Shown here in pieces: positions 1-12,000 of a stretch of DNA of 64,000 bases. The notes beneath the pieces are model-generated. The model was not told the DNA's origin and searched no databases. It saw nothing but the letters and a program-made list of their open reading frames with translations. The stretch spans positions 7,068,001-7,132,000 of the forward strand of contig NC_064218.1 in the NCBI RefSeq assembly GCF_023101765.2, in the 5' to 3' direction. Origin of the DNA: Spodoptera frugiperda (lineage: Eukaryota > Arthropoda > Insecta > Lepidoptera > Noctuidae). Every line of letters begins with the position of its first letter. Position 1 is the first letter of the stretch. Both the position numbers and the translations under genes were made by a program.

Positions 1-3000
1 GGAGGTTGGAACCAAACGATGTGGCAGTAGCCGCAGGCCAAGACGTCACATTACAGTGCCAAGCTGATGGATACCCAAAACCAACCATTACGTGGAAGAA
101 AGCCGTAGGTAAGTAAGAAACAAAAATATTATATAGCACCGAAAATATTAAAGACCATTTCCATTCAGAAAACGTTTTCTTAAACAATATTTACTGTAAG
201 AAACGCAGACATAAAAACTGGGTCAAATTTGAAACAGGTAACACTCCTGGCGAATACAAAGACTTCATGTTTGAAGGGAGCTCAAGGGTCCTGGAGAATG
301 GCTCGCTCGTGTTCGAGCGAGTCGCCAAAGACAGCGAGGGACATTATCTTTGTGAAGCTAGAAACGACATAGGCGCCGGATTGAGCAAACTCATCTTCCT
401 AAAAGTGAACGGTAAGTACCATCCGAGCGACAAAATGTTCCACCTAATTAATAATTATATAATCCACTGTCACACTGACGAAAATTTAATATCCAACTTC
501 GAATACTCAAACGTTTTTAAACTTATTAAAGATTTCCATACCGATAAATTGTGTGATCCGAAAGAACTTGCTGATTCCAATCTTTTTTAAATTCGGTCAG
601 TCAATTTGCCGAAGGAAATAGAATTTTTACCGCGAGGATCATACCCCTAGCCATACCTACATTGTATAGAGAAAGGAAGCATCTTTTTGTCGAAGGTCTG
701 TGAAAAGTTGTGGAATGTCTTGATGGAGGATCCGTCGCAACGATGAGTTTCCCCGAGACAAGCCGGGCCGTACTCAAATGAAAATTCTTTTGCGTCATTA
801 TTGTTTTGTTGCGGAGAAATGGAGCTGTCCTTACTAAAATAAATGTTAAGAACGCATTGTCTCTTAACTGGAAATAATGGGTTTTGTACTCCTTTTGATA
901 AAATTCGAAATGTTTTTTAGTTTCATGGAAGTGTACACAAATGGAAATTCATGACTTGAAATTACATTGTTTACACATGAGAATATGGTTAAATGCCTAT
1001 TAAAGTGGCTATTAAATATAGGAAAGTGTTATACAAAGTAAATGCATGACAACTTGGGCAAGAAAATAAAACAATAAACCGTGTTATGGGCACTCTCAAT
1101 ATACCTTTGTCAATTTATTTGATTCAATAGAATTCCACGAGGCGACCCGACGATAACTCGCTCAAATTGCCGGGCGTATTGTACGGCGTACCTACCTATA
1201 CGTCTATAATGTATAAAAATTAAAGGAAGTCAATTTTCCCACTTTGTTCAGACCCTGATGCTGCTGTCAGTACTTTCGAACTTAATTTAGATCGTTCTGA
1301 GGTTGGACCTATTCCATTGTTAACTTTTATGAAAACTTTAAGTGGCAAAGTTACTTGTTCAATTAGCGCCGGTGTCAGTTCTTTAATGTAAGACAAGGCA
1401 CAACTTTAGACACGCTATTTACTTCGCACTGATTGTTTTTATGTTACTTGCAGGCGGTCGTGAAGTAATATTGTTTACTTGTTTTACATTTTGAGAGTTT
1501 CTCTTGCTTATAAATTGTGGTAAAGTAGCTTTAGTTGTAGATAGCTGTGGGTAGAAACATTTGTTGTTAGCCAATGGACGAATTCAATATAAGCGATGGC
1601 AGCTGGTGATCCTCCGGTAGCTTATAATTAAAGTGTGCCCCCTTATCCGCTGGGCGGACACAATAAAGGCGAGACGATGTATTTCTAGTTTATTCGATTG
1701 TCGGCGGTCGGCACCGCGAGTCGAGCGCGTCTGAGCAGAAAACTCAATGACCGTACGTCGCAATACGTCTCCTCTTTATTGGAAAACGAGACAGTTGCCT
1801 TCCACTAGAATAAGTCCGCGTGTACGTGTTTGTATTCACCGATATTGGCTTTTGTTGAGACGGAAATATCATGAAATATGGTTCGCCGTGAAGCCTACAA
1901 AGCCGTCGTTATTTATGATTGTTGAAATCAAACGCTGTCGAGGTGAAAACAAAGGGCCAAACGAAGATTGTTATTTATGGTAACGTTAACAAATCTTAGA
2001 TTGTACAAACACCAGGGAAACTTTGTTCGATTGCGGCGGACGGGCGGCGGCCGGCTCCTAAACCCGTCACGTCCGCGAACAGTTTGTAAACAGTTCCGCT
2101 TCTAGCCGTAATCGTATTTCCCGCTTGTTTATTTCGGTTTGACACAAGGTTCACCAGGATTTACACATGAACAAAGTTTACCGACGTTCACTTGAACCTA
2201 AATAAATAGATTTAAAGCGGTCTCTCGTCCGTGCTCCGACAAAAATACCAGAATTTCGGTAGCGCGTCCTAATGGTCCAGTAATTTTTAAAACAAACAAT
2301 GAATCTTTAAAATACGAGGCTATCGTAAACAAGGTACTCGCCAATAAATAACATCGGTATAACAGGAGCATGATGTAACAAGGCTGCCTTTATGAAAATA
2401 TTTTTTCCGCACCGTCAAAGGGAATCCTGTACAGTAGGGTTAGGCAATCTCAGTGGCCAGCCACAGCTCTTGATTTCTTGCCAATATGAAAACGGTACAA
2501 TACAGACGTTGAACAAAAAGGTGAAGTACTCCGATATAGCCCGATATTGAAAAATATTTCACGGATAGACACTTCATAACTGTTATTTTAGTCACAGAAT
2601 CGGTTCTAAAAGAACTTAATCAAGAACCGTTCGCTCGCAAAATGATGTATTGCTAGACTAGACAATTCGTCTACTATTTTTTTATTTATTTCTTAGCTAT
2701 AGTTAGTGAAACTTGGCACGATATGAGGTCGATTCGGTTAGTCGATTGTTGTACCTGATGTGTATGTGGAATTTATTGAGGTGATTTCTGTGAATTGCGA
2801 GGACATTAGTTTTTGAAATTGAAAAAGTCTTTTAAACGATAGTAAGAGACTAAGTAATAAGTCATAACTTCACGTGGCAGGAATTAATTAAGATGGTTCG
2901 GTTAATGTTTCTTTTTTTTTCAAATTCTATATCGAATTGAAGTAGATTGTTAACAGACATATAATCTCTATATAACAAAAATGTTGTTCAATTGTTGTTC

Positions 3001-6000
3001 GTTAGTCGCGCTAAAACTCGAGATCGGCTTAACCGATTTGGCTAATATTAGTCTTGAATTATTTGTGGAAGTCCAAGGAAGGTTTAAAAGGATAAGAACA
3101 AAATGTTTGAGGCGGTACGAAGATTGGGGTAATATAGAAGAACTGCAAAATCCATATGAACGACTTAACCAATTAAACTTCATCTCCTCTTTTTATGACA
3201 GCACCAGCAAGGTTTCCGATGAAGAGTAAAACAGTGCAGGTGACAGCTGGAGAAGCTGCTCACTTACAGTGCGCTGCGTCAGGAGACTCGCCTTTGGAGG
3301 TCAGCTGGCGAAGTCCCCATCATCACACTATTGCACATCATTTAGATCAAAGGTAACATCATGTTTCCTAGGAATTAAAGTTTTGCTTCGTCGTCTTGCC
3401 TTCAGATACTAAGTATAGTAGGTATACATAAGTCCAGGTGTCACCACAAAGTTTAGAATATTGCAGCATTAGTACTTAGTAAGCTCTGATCATATTACAA
3501 GAGGTCCATTTTACACAATATTATCCAGGATGCACTGATCGTCAAATGCAGACTGACAGAAAATTTTTATCCATTTCATTCTGTGGATTTTGCTTGCAAG
3601 CTTTACAAAAACTTTAAATTAAGTACTTAAATTTCAGATATACAATACGAGAACAAGTGCTAGATGACGGCTTAGTTTCCGAGCTCAGCATCTTACAGAC
3701 GTATCGACAAGACACAGGAGCCCTGACCTGCCGAGCATCCAATGCTTATGGACAAGATGAAATGCTAATACATCTTGTTGTACAAGAGGTAGGAAATGAT
3801 GAAAGTTACATTAAGGCTTCGCTTAGGAAAACATTTATAACTTACAAATTATTATTATTCCAGGTTCCCGAAATGCCAAAAAACATAAGGATTATAGATC
3901 AACAGTCTCGCTCCATACAAATTTCGTGGACGCAACCGTACGCTGGCAATAGTCCTATCATCAACTACATAGTGCAGTACAAGGAAGCACCAGGTTAGTC
4001 CAATCTCTATAACTTAAGTAAACCGAATTCAAAAATATGTTGGTCTGGTTTAATTTATAATTCTGTCTTCTGCATTAAATTCACCGAGGGAAGTGGAAAC
4101 TATCGTTTTCTTTTTCTTCTCCTCTAATAACATCTTCTGATTTGTTTCGATGCGGGATCCAAGACAGTCATTCATTTCCCTGGGACGCGCCGGACTTCAG
4201 TGTTCCGGTGTTTTCATGTTTGTATCTACTGTAGATCCTGGCTTATAGGAGTTGCAGCGGTATGGGAGGTTGTGGCGGGCTTGTCCCATTAAAAAAAAAT
4301 ATGTTGGTCGTCCAGAATTCAAATGGTAGAAACTTCTTACAACCTATCTACATATGTTTCTCAAAACAATTCGCAGAGCTCGTCACGTCTGATCTATTCT
4401 AGAAACAAAAAATAACATAGGTATTTTTGACCTGTCCATTTGAAGTTTTCTTGTTTTTGAAACAGATTCATGGCCAACTACACCGCAAAAAGTGATAGTC
4501 CCGGGCAGTGTAACCTCAGCAAGCGTTCAGAACCTTCAACCAGCTACCTCTTACCATCTCAGGATAATAGCAGAAAACAGACTGGGGCAGAGCGAGCCGA
4601 GTCAGCTGATACAAGTTACTACAACCGAAGAAGGTAGGCTTAGTGTCAACTGACAATGAAACATGCAATCTTTATAAAGGAGAGGGGGATACAATCCCTC
4701 GCTGTGATCGGATGAAATATAAATTCATCATTATCATCATCAACAGCCTATTAAGGGCCACTATTGACTAAAGCCTCTTCTCAAACTCAATTGCAGAACT
4801 TTAATACCAAATTCCATTAAAATAGAAGCATAACTTCTCTCTTTTCTCTAATTCCGATTATATCACCTACACACCTGATCCAACAGAAACCTTCTTAATT
4901 ATAAATCACCAACAGAAATTAAACTCTGAATTCGTATTTCAACTGTCAATATTTCAACAATCGCCAACTATTTAAATCTATTTCCAATTAATAAGCAACC
5001 GAACAGTCTTCATAATATAACTGTGCAAACAATTTAATCAAATTATTACTATAGTCCCCAGCGGACCGCCGTTGGACGTCCGAGTAGAAGCTAAAAGTTC
5101 TACGGAGCTAATTGTCAGTTGGGAACCGCCGCAAAGAGACCTTTGGAACGGAAATATTCTTGGTTACTACGTAGGATTCCAAGAGGTGAGTTTTAAGTGC
5201 TAGCAAATAGTTTTGCGGACAAATTGTTCAAGTTTTAATGTACACTGCTAAGATTATATAGAATTAACACTTTAATCATAGTCCAGTCAATTTATGCTTT
5301 GAAAAATATAGTATATCGTCGGGGATAGTGCCATTCCACGTAACTAGCATTAGATAATTACGCGTATCTGACAAATGAAGCCAATTTTCAATACCGCGGG
5401 CATTCCACGTAAAAAAAATCATAAATTTTTACTTCTATGTAAAAATGGGGAGGAGAGAAGTAGGTTTTAGCCTGCTCCTGTAAAAATTGATCAAATGCAG
5501 ATACATGGGTTTACCTATGGTAGATTTACGGTTTTGCACTATCCTTAATTAGATCCTTAAATCGATATATCTTTAGAGAAGGAACAAAACTATGCATTAA
5601 ATAAATATTAATACTTAAATTTCACCAGCTAAACAGCAACAGTACGGTCCTAAGCGCAAGTGGTCCCGGTGGGGCCTCCTACACCGTTCGTACGGTGGAA
5701 GGAGCTGGAACTGCTCGAGCAAGGACCACGTTATCAGGCCTGCAGAAACATGCTGCGTATGCCGTGGTGGTGCAGGCTTATAACAGCAGAGGAGCAGGCC
5801 CTGCGTCACCTCCAACTACTGCTACTACTATGGAGGATGGTGAGTTGTACAGCTAAAGTTTAAATATATATTAATTTTAAAATTTCATTAATTTCGCCCC
5901 TACTAAAGAGAGCTACTTACATACTTTCACTAGATAGGCTGACTTGTCGCTAAGCAATTGACTAGTCTACTGTATTACCAGATAGTTTGCCCATTTTAAT

Positions 6001-9000
6001 CGAAGAAGAATTCTACCAGGCAATTGGTTTAAACGAATATCTAATCTAGAACCTTCTAATAAAGCCGAATATAACAATCCATTCATTATCTTCTTTCTTT
6101 CCAGTACCAAGTCTACCACCAGGAGCGTTACAATGCACAGCGTTAAGTTCTCAATCAGTCCGAGTTGCTTGGGAACCTCCCCCTCTTAGAGGACGCAATG
6201 GAGTATTACAGGGATACAGGGTCACTTACGCACCAGTCACAGATTGGTATGGTAAGCATCATTGATCATCACTCTCATTTCTTACACCAGCACAATAAGC
6301 TATCTCAATCTCTTCAATCGATTTTAAACCATGTTACTTTTAAATAAAGTTGAAAATATTTTGACAGTTTGGGGTAGCTTGATATGCTGTTATCTGTACC
6401 ATTCAAAATCATCCGCCACATTACAATTTCCCTTACTTCGGAATCCTGAAGTAACTTCGATTACAGGGAATGAAGAAGCGGTGACGAAGCAAATATCGGG
6501 ACTTCATACGACGCTGTCTGGACTGAGGAGATACACAAATTATTCGGTCACTGTGTGTGCCTTCACGGCGGCTGGTGATGGAGTCAGAGCTGCGCCAGTT
6601 TACTGCCATACTGAGGAAGATGGTAATAAAATTAATATTTCAATATAACTTCCAAGACTATCATGTCCATAATTACTTTTAATTGTGAACACTAGAAAAT
6701 TTTTGGATCTTTCCCTCTTTATACCAACAAAAAGTAAAGTGGAGTATAGTCCGCCAAAAGGGGGATAATCTAGCTAACTATGAAACATCACTAGACTACA
6801 TGCATACTGTTGTACCTAGTATAAAAAGTTCTTCAAAGTCTTCTGGTGTATTAACACCAATATTATTCTCCACAGTACCCTCAGCGCCCGCTGACATCAA
6901 AGCAGTAGTATCATCTCGCAACAAGATCTTAGTGTCATGGCTGCCACCCGCCGCGCCAAACGGCGTCCTCGTCGGATACACCCTGTATATGAGCGTCATT
7001 GAAGATGGACGAGAGGTTTGTTTCATTGTTATCTAAATTGAAATTAAGAATTCTTTTAATCTTCACATTGCTTAAATGGCCAAGTTGATAATTTTCTAGA
7101 AGACGTCTAACAGGGTGGTTGACACATTAGACGCCATGTCGGACAACGTTGTCCGACACTAGTGGAGGAATAGCCTTTAACAGTTTTTTGTTGGCAGTGA
7201 AAGGCTTAAAGCTATTAAGGGGGTTTATAATTCAGAATGAAGTTCTTGTATAAAACTACTAGGATAGCAAAAACTAGGAAGCCAGCAAGCACTAGGAAAG
7301 TTTCTGGTGTAAATATACTTAGGTAACACTCCGAAGACTGATTTCTTAATTCTTCTTTGGAAATGAAAACTTCTTTATGAAATAATTGGCATACAACTAC
7401 AACAAAAAAACAACGCATCATATCACAATCCCTTTTGCTTCTTCCACATTCATTCATCTTTTCATACATGCGAACCGATTGCGAGTACCAAGTACCAAGC
7501 ACCTGAACTTTTTTCAAGGACACCACCAATAAGGTTAGTGTGACCTAATGGGGCATTTAGTCGGTAAAAAGTACAAATTCCTTTAGGTAATTGCCCTTAA
7601 TCACCCTTTCACGTGACCAAAATAACTAAAGCACTGCTATCTTCTATCTTTCTCTATCTAACACCTTTTACAAGTATCACTATCTTCTTCTATATCCAGT
7701 AACACTGCACACACTTATTCATAGGTAAAATTTTGTCCTAAAAATATATTTATAGGTATAAATATCACTAACACACACAGGAAAACCAGTGATATTTTTT
7801 CGCAATTATTATTAATCTTCCACGTCAGCATGTAGCTAGCATGCATCTATTCTCCACATCTGCATTTTTACTCCTGCATCAACCTTACTTCGAAGATAAT
7901 CACCGAACCACCACTTCGCACAATTTCGTCTTGCCTGAATTTACTTTCGTATCTTTCGTCAATTGATTCATTTTACACATTCCCTCATAATATTTTATCT
8001 TAATCACAAAGGTATCTTAGAACACGTAGGAATCTAGTTGGGATCATTCCATTTGTTAAATGGTTTTTTCGGTGTCACTTTAGGAAGGAACTCACAAACG
8101 CATGCTGTCTCCAAGTACATTGTCCCACGAGACATCAAGATCACCGCCACGAGCGACCCACCAGTTCTGGGTGTCAGCTTCAACAAGGCTCGGAGAAGGA
8201 GAAGCTACTCGAGTCGTCACGGTGCTACCTTCTGAATCAGGTTAGTCTACAATCTTTCTTTAGCATCAGACTTTGTGATTTATAACTTCATTTGGCCATT
8301 ATACAAAATTCTAAAGACCTCAGACTGTAATCCCAATATTTGCATTCGAGGAATAAACTGACTGTGAAACAGTCTTTTCAACGCCAGTCTAGGTCACTGG
8401 TGTGCATTTTCTTCTATTCAAAAAAAGCCCGTTTTTTGACAGTTCCAGCTCGGATAACATCTTTCAGCCGAAGCATCGTGACTCCTTGGAAAGAGAACAT
8501 ATCACTGCCATGCAACAAAGTCGGAGTGCCAGTTCCTTCTACTACATGGAGTATGAATGGAGCCACCTTGGAGTCTACGCTTAGGAAAAATGTTACCAAC
8601 GACGGTTCTTTGATCATCAGGTAACTATTGCAGCTACATTTAAAGCGTGGGCTGAATGTCGGTAACATCACAGGTGTTTGAAATCTCTTAGTATTAGTGT
8701 TATATCTAACCGCTATTGTTATCTTCCAATCTGCTAGCTGTGCACAGCTCATTTTGTATAGGCTTGATTTTCACCATATTTCTTCACACCATTGACAGCA
8801 TGACGCAGTACTTGGACAGTGGGAACTACACGTGTTCGGTTGAGAACGTTCACGGTCGAGATGAGGTCACCTACAGCGTTGAAGTGAAGGTGCCACCTCA
8901 GCCACCCGTGCTGGCTGTTGTGGATTCCTACGCAGACTCTCTACATCTTCAGTGGAGCGACCAGGGTGACGGTGGCAGCCCTATTTTAGGTAACTAATTA

Positions 9001-12000
9001 GTGACCAGGTTACCTATATAATCTAAAATGTATAAGTGCCTTAATAACCAAACCAGATTGAATACATCTGTCAAGCCGTAGCGTATTTCTAGTGGAATCG
9101 GGTTTAGGGAGCTTACCACTTAATGCAAAATGTCCACAAGAACCAGAAGGTTATAAAAAGTAGACGAATAAATCAATGTTTTGCCTTGTTTGCTCCTGAA
9201 GAAACAACTATTTACGTCTCAATTTTCTAGGCTACGTCATAAACTACAAACGAGAACATGGTGACTGGGAGGAGTTGCAAGTGGAAGCTGGGACATCAGA
9301 ACACGTGCTGCCAAACTTATGGTGCGGGACGAGGTACCAACTGTATATCACTGCCTTTAACCGCATCGGGACTGGTCTGCCGTGCGATATCGTACACGCC
9401 TATACGAAGGGCACTGGTGAGTGATGAAATTGCTACCCAGCTATAATTTAACCAGTAGAAACAGTTTCTTTAAGAATAATTTCCTTTCAAAGAAAGGTTT
9501 AATAAAAACAAAGACATTATCATTACTACCCCGTGAAAAGCATGAACATTATTTCCAATATTTTCATTTTGCAGTTCCTGTAAAACCGAAGCACTCTCAG
9601 ATGATAACGCTGAACACAACGACGGTGACGGTCTGGCTTGACTCGTGGGGAGACGGCGGCTGTGGCATTCTCTACTTCGTCATTGAATACCGAGAGATCA
9701 GTCAATCACAGGTACGTTAAACGTTTTAAAAACCTATTTCTAGTAAGTATTTTTTCTAACCCGTCTGCACTTGTTTAACAATTCTTTTGTTTTGTCTACC
9801 ACTCAGACGTAACTGAAAATGTCGAATAATAAAACATTTCATCATTATTTTCTCAATGCCCATATCATTGCACTTGTGAAATATTTCCAGTTAGAAGTCC
9901 CAATTTTGATTTATTGGACCAGTAAATTCAAACCACTTGAAGGCGAACCCCAATCTTATATTTCCAGTGGCGTCTAGTCTCAAATAGTGTTCAAGCAACA
10001 GAACGCGTGTTCAGCGTCCCTGGGCTGACGCCAGCCACCCACTACCAGCTTCGTATCACCGCACACAACAACGCCGGCCACGCTGTAGCCCTCTACAACT
10101 TCACCACGCATTCACTTAGCGGTAGTAAGTATTATGACTATTACTGTTTATCTAATTTCCAATATAGGATACCCAAGAATTACGTATGTTAAACAGTCTG
10201 AAAAGTTATCTCATCACTTTACGATAAAAGACTGGTATAAGTTAATGATCATAATAGATCACCTCTGATTACAAATAAATGTTTCCCTGATCTATTTCAA
10301 ATGAGAAGAAAAGTACCTACTATTGTACTTAAATAACGAGCCAATGTCAGTCTGACCATCCTAGACGAGAAGAATAGTACCTACTATTGTACGTAAATAA
10401 CGCTGCCAAGGTCACTCAGACCATCCTAGACGACCAGAAAGATAAAGTAGGTAATAAAACGACTCCTTCTTACCGAGAAATAAAAAGCCCAGTAATACTT
10501 TGCCCGACCCGGGAATTAAACCCGAGACCCCTTGTTCGGCAGTCGCACTTGCGACTACTCAACCAACGAGGCAGTCCTATTTCTAGTAAATATGGTTCAA
10601 AATGAGTAATAAAGTGTCAGCGGTGCCCGCAGTGGTGGAGGGCGAGGTGTCGGGCGCGGCGGCGGGCGGGGGCCGCGGGCTGGGCGGCGCGCGCGTGCTG
10701 CTGCCGGCCGCGCTGTCGCTGCTCGTGCTGGGCGCGCTGCTCGCCATCGTGCTGCTCGTGCGCAGGAACAGTCAGTACACTACCTTTGGTATATACATGT
10801 GCTACTCCTATATCTTTTCTAACTCCCTTTTTAAGATCAACCGACAAACGTTTGTACCTACTGCCTCACTTTCGGAAATAGCTATTTTGTCTAATGAAAA
10901 TCGTAATTAAACAACTTTAGATATTCTTAAATTTTTTTGATAAAACTGTTCAATTTGCACTCTTGTTAGTCGGATAAATCTCTGTCTACAATTTTTAATT
11001 CTGCCGATCAAAAATTGTTATGCTCAATAATTCGGACAATCTTTATTAAAGAACAAACTGATCCTATCCTATCCGCTTTGACAGTGTTTCGTGTACTTAT
11101 TGCTTACCAGTAACAAGTTGCTTTTGAGACCCTGCCTATGTATAGATCGAGAATAGATCCTTTTCACAACGACTCTTGACTGCAGAAGCTGGTACAACAG
11201 AGACGGTGGCCACGGAGAGTGGTGTGGGGGAGTCTCCTTCTGTGGCCCAGCTGCAGAACAAAGTAAACCGCGACCAGCAGTACTTGGCCGCGAGGGCGCA
11301 GCACCCACCTCCACAACACCATTACAAACATGCTTCTAATGGTAAACCACGTTATTTTCATTGTGAATACCTATCTTTCTTGGACAAATTCAAACTTTTG
11401 GAACTTGTCTCTGTACTACTGAAATTAAATTACGCTTTTTCGAAGACTCTTCAAGAAGTGATACGACCACTATACCTTAGCGATAAACTTTCCAACAGTT
11501 TAAGACAAAATAAAAATTTCTTACATTTATTAATCTGAAATCGGCTTTCTGATTTCTATCTCAGCACCAAAAAGACCTATCTGCCTTTAAATTAACTAAT
11601 TCAGCTGCTTTTCCAATCTCCACAGAGTACATAGAAGACATATGTCCGTACGCGACGTTCCAGCTGACGAAACCGACGGCCTACAGCGAGAGCAGCTACA
11701 GCGGCAACGTGTACAGCGGGCCTTATCACTCCGTCAGAGGGTCTTTTGTGTACCACGACCTAAAGCAAAATGACAAATATAAGGTATTGGAGTTCTTCTG
11801 AAGTCTTTTGGAGATCCGATTTCCCATTTTTAGGGAACAGTTTTTTGTTTCTTACCACTAATTAGCACTGAACATCTAATATTTATTTGTAGCATCGGTA
11901 AAATGTCTGTTGAAGCTGATGCGTGTTGTTTTGAAACGTAGAAATTGGGCATTGCCAAAAATTGTTACCACAACTGATTTCGATTGTGAGCTAAAGCGGT

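Noticed and set aside
1747..1983. 78-codon plus-strand frame in a GC-richer part of the first large intron
   Set aside because: No Ig or other motif, no splice sites in phase with the Dscam exons.
412..3201. Cluster of alternative Ig exons as in Dscam1
   Set aside because: No repeated Ig half-exons with cysteine/tryptophan patterns or splice sites were found in this intron.
7215..7529. Minus-strand 104-codon frame with a hydrophobic end
   Set aside because: It lies inside a Dscam intron, matches no family I recognise, and has no splice or poly(A) support.
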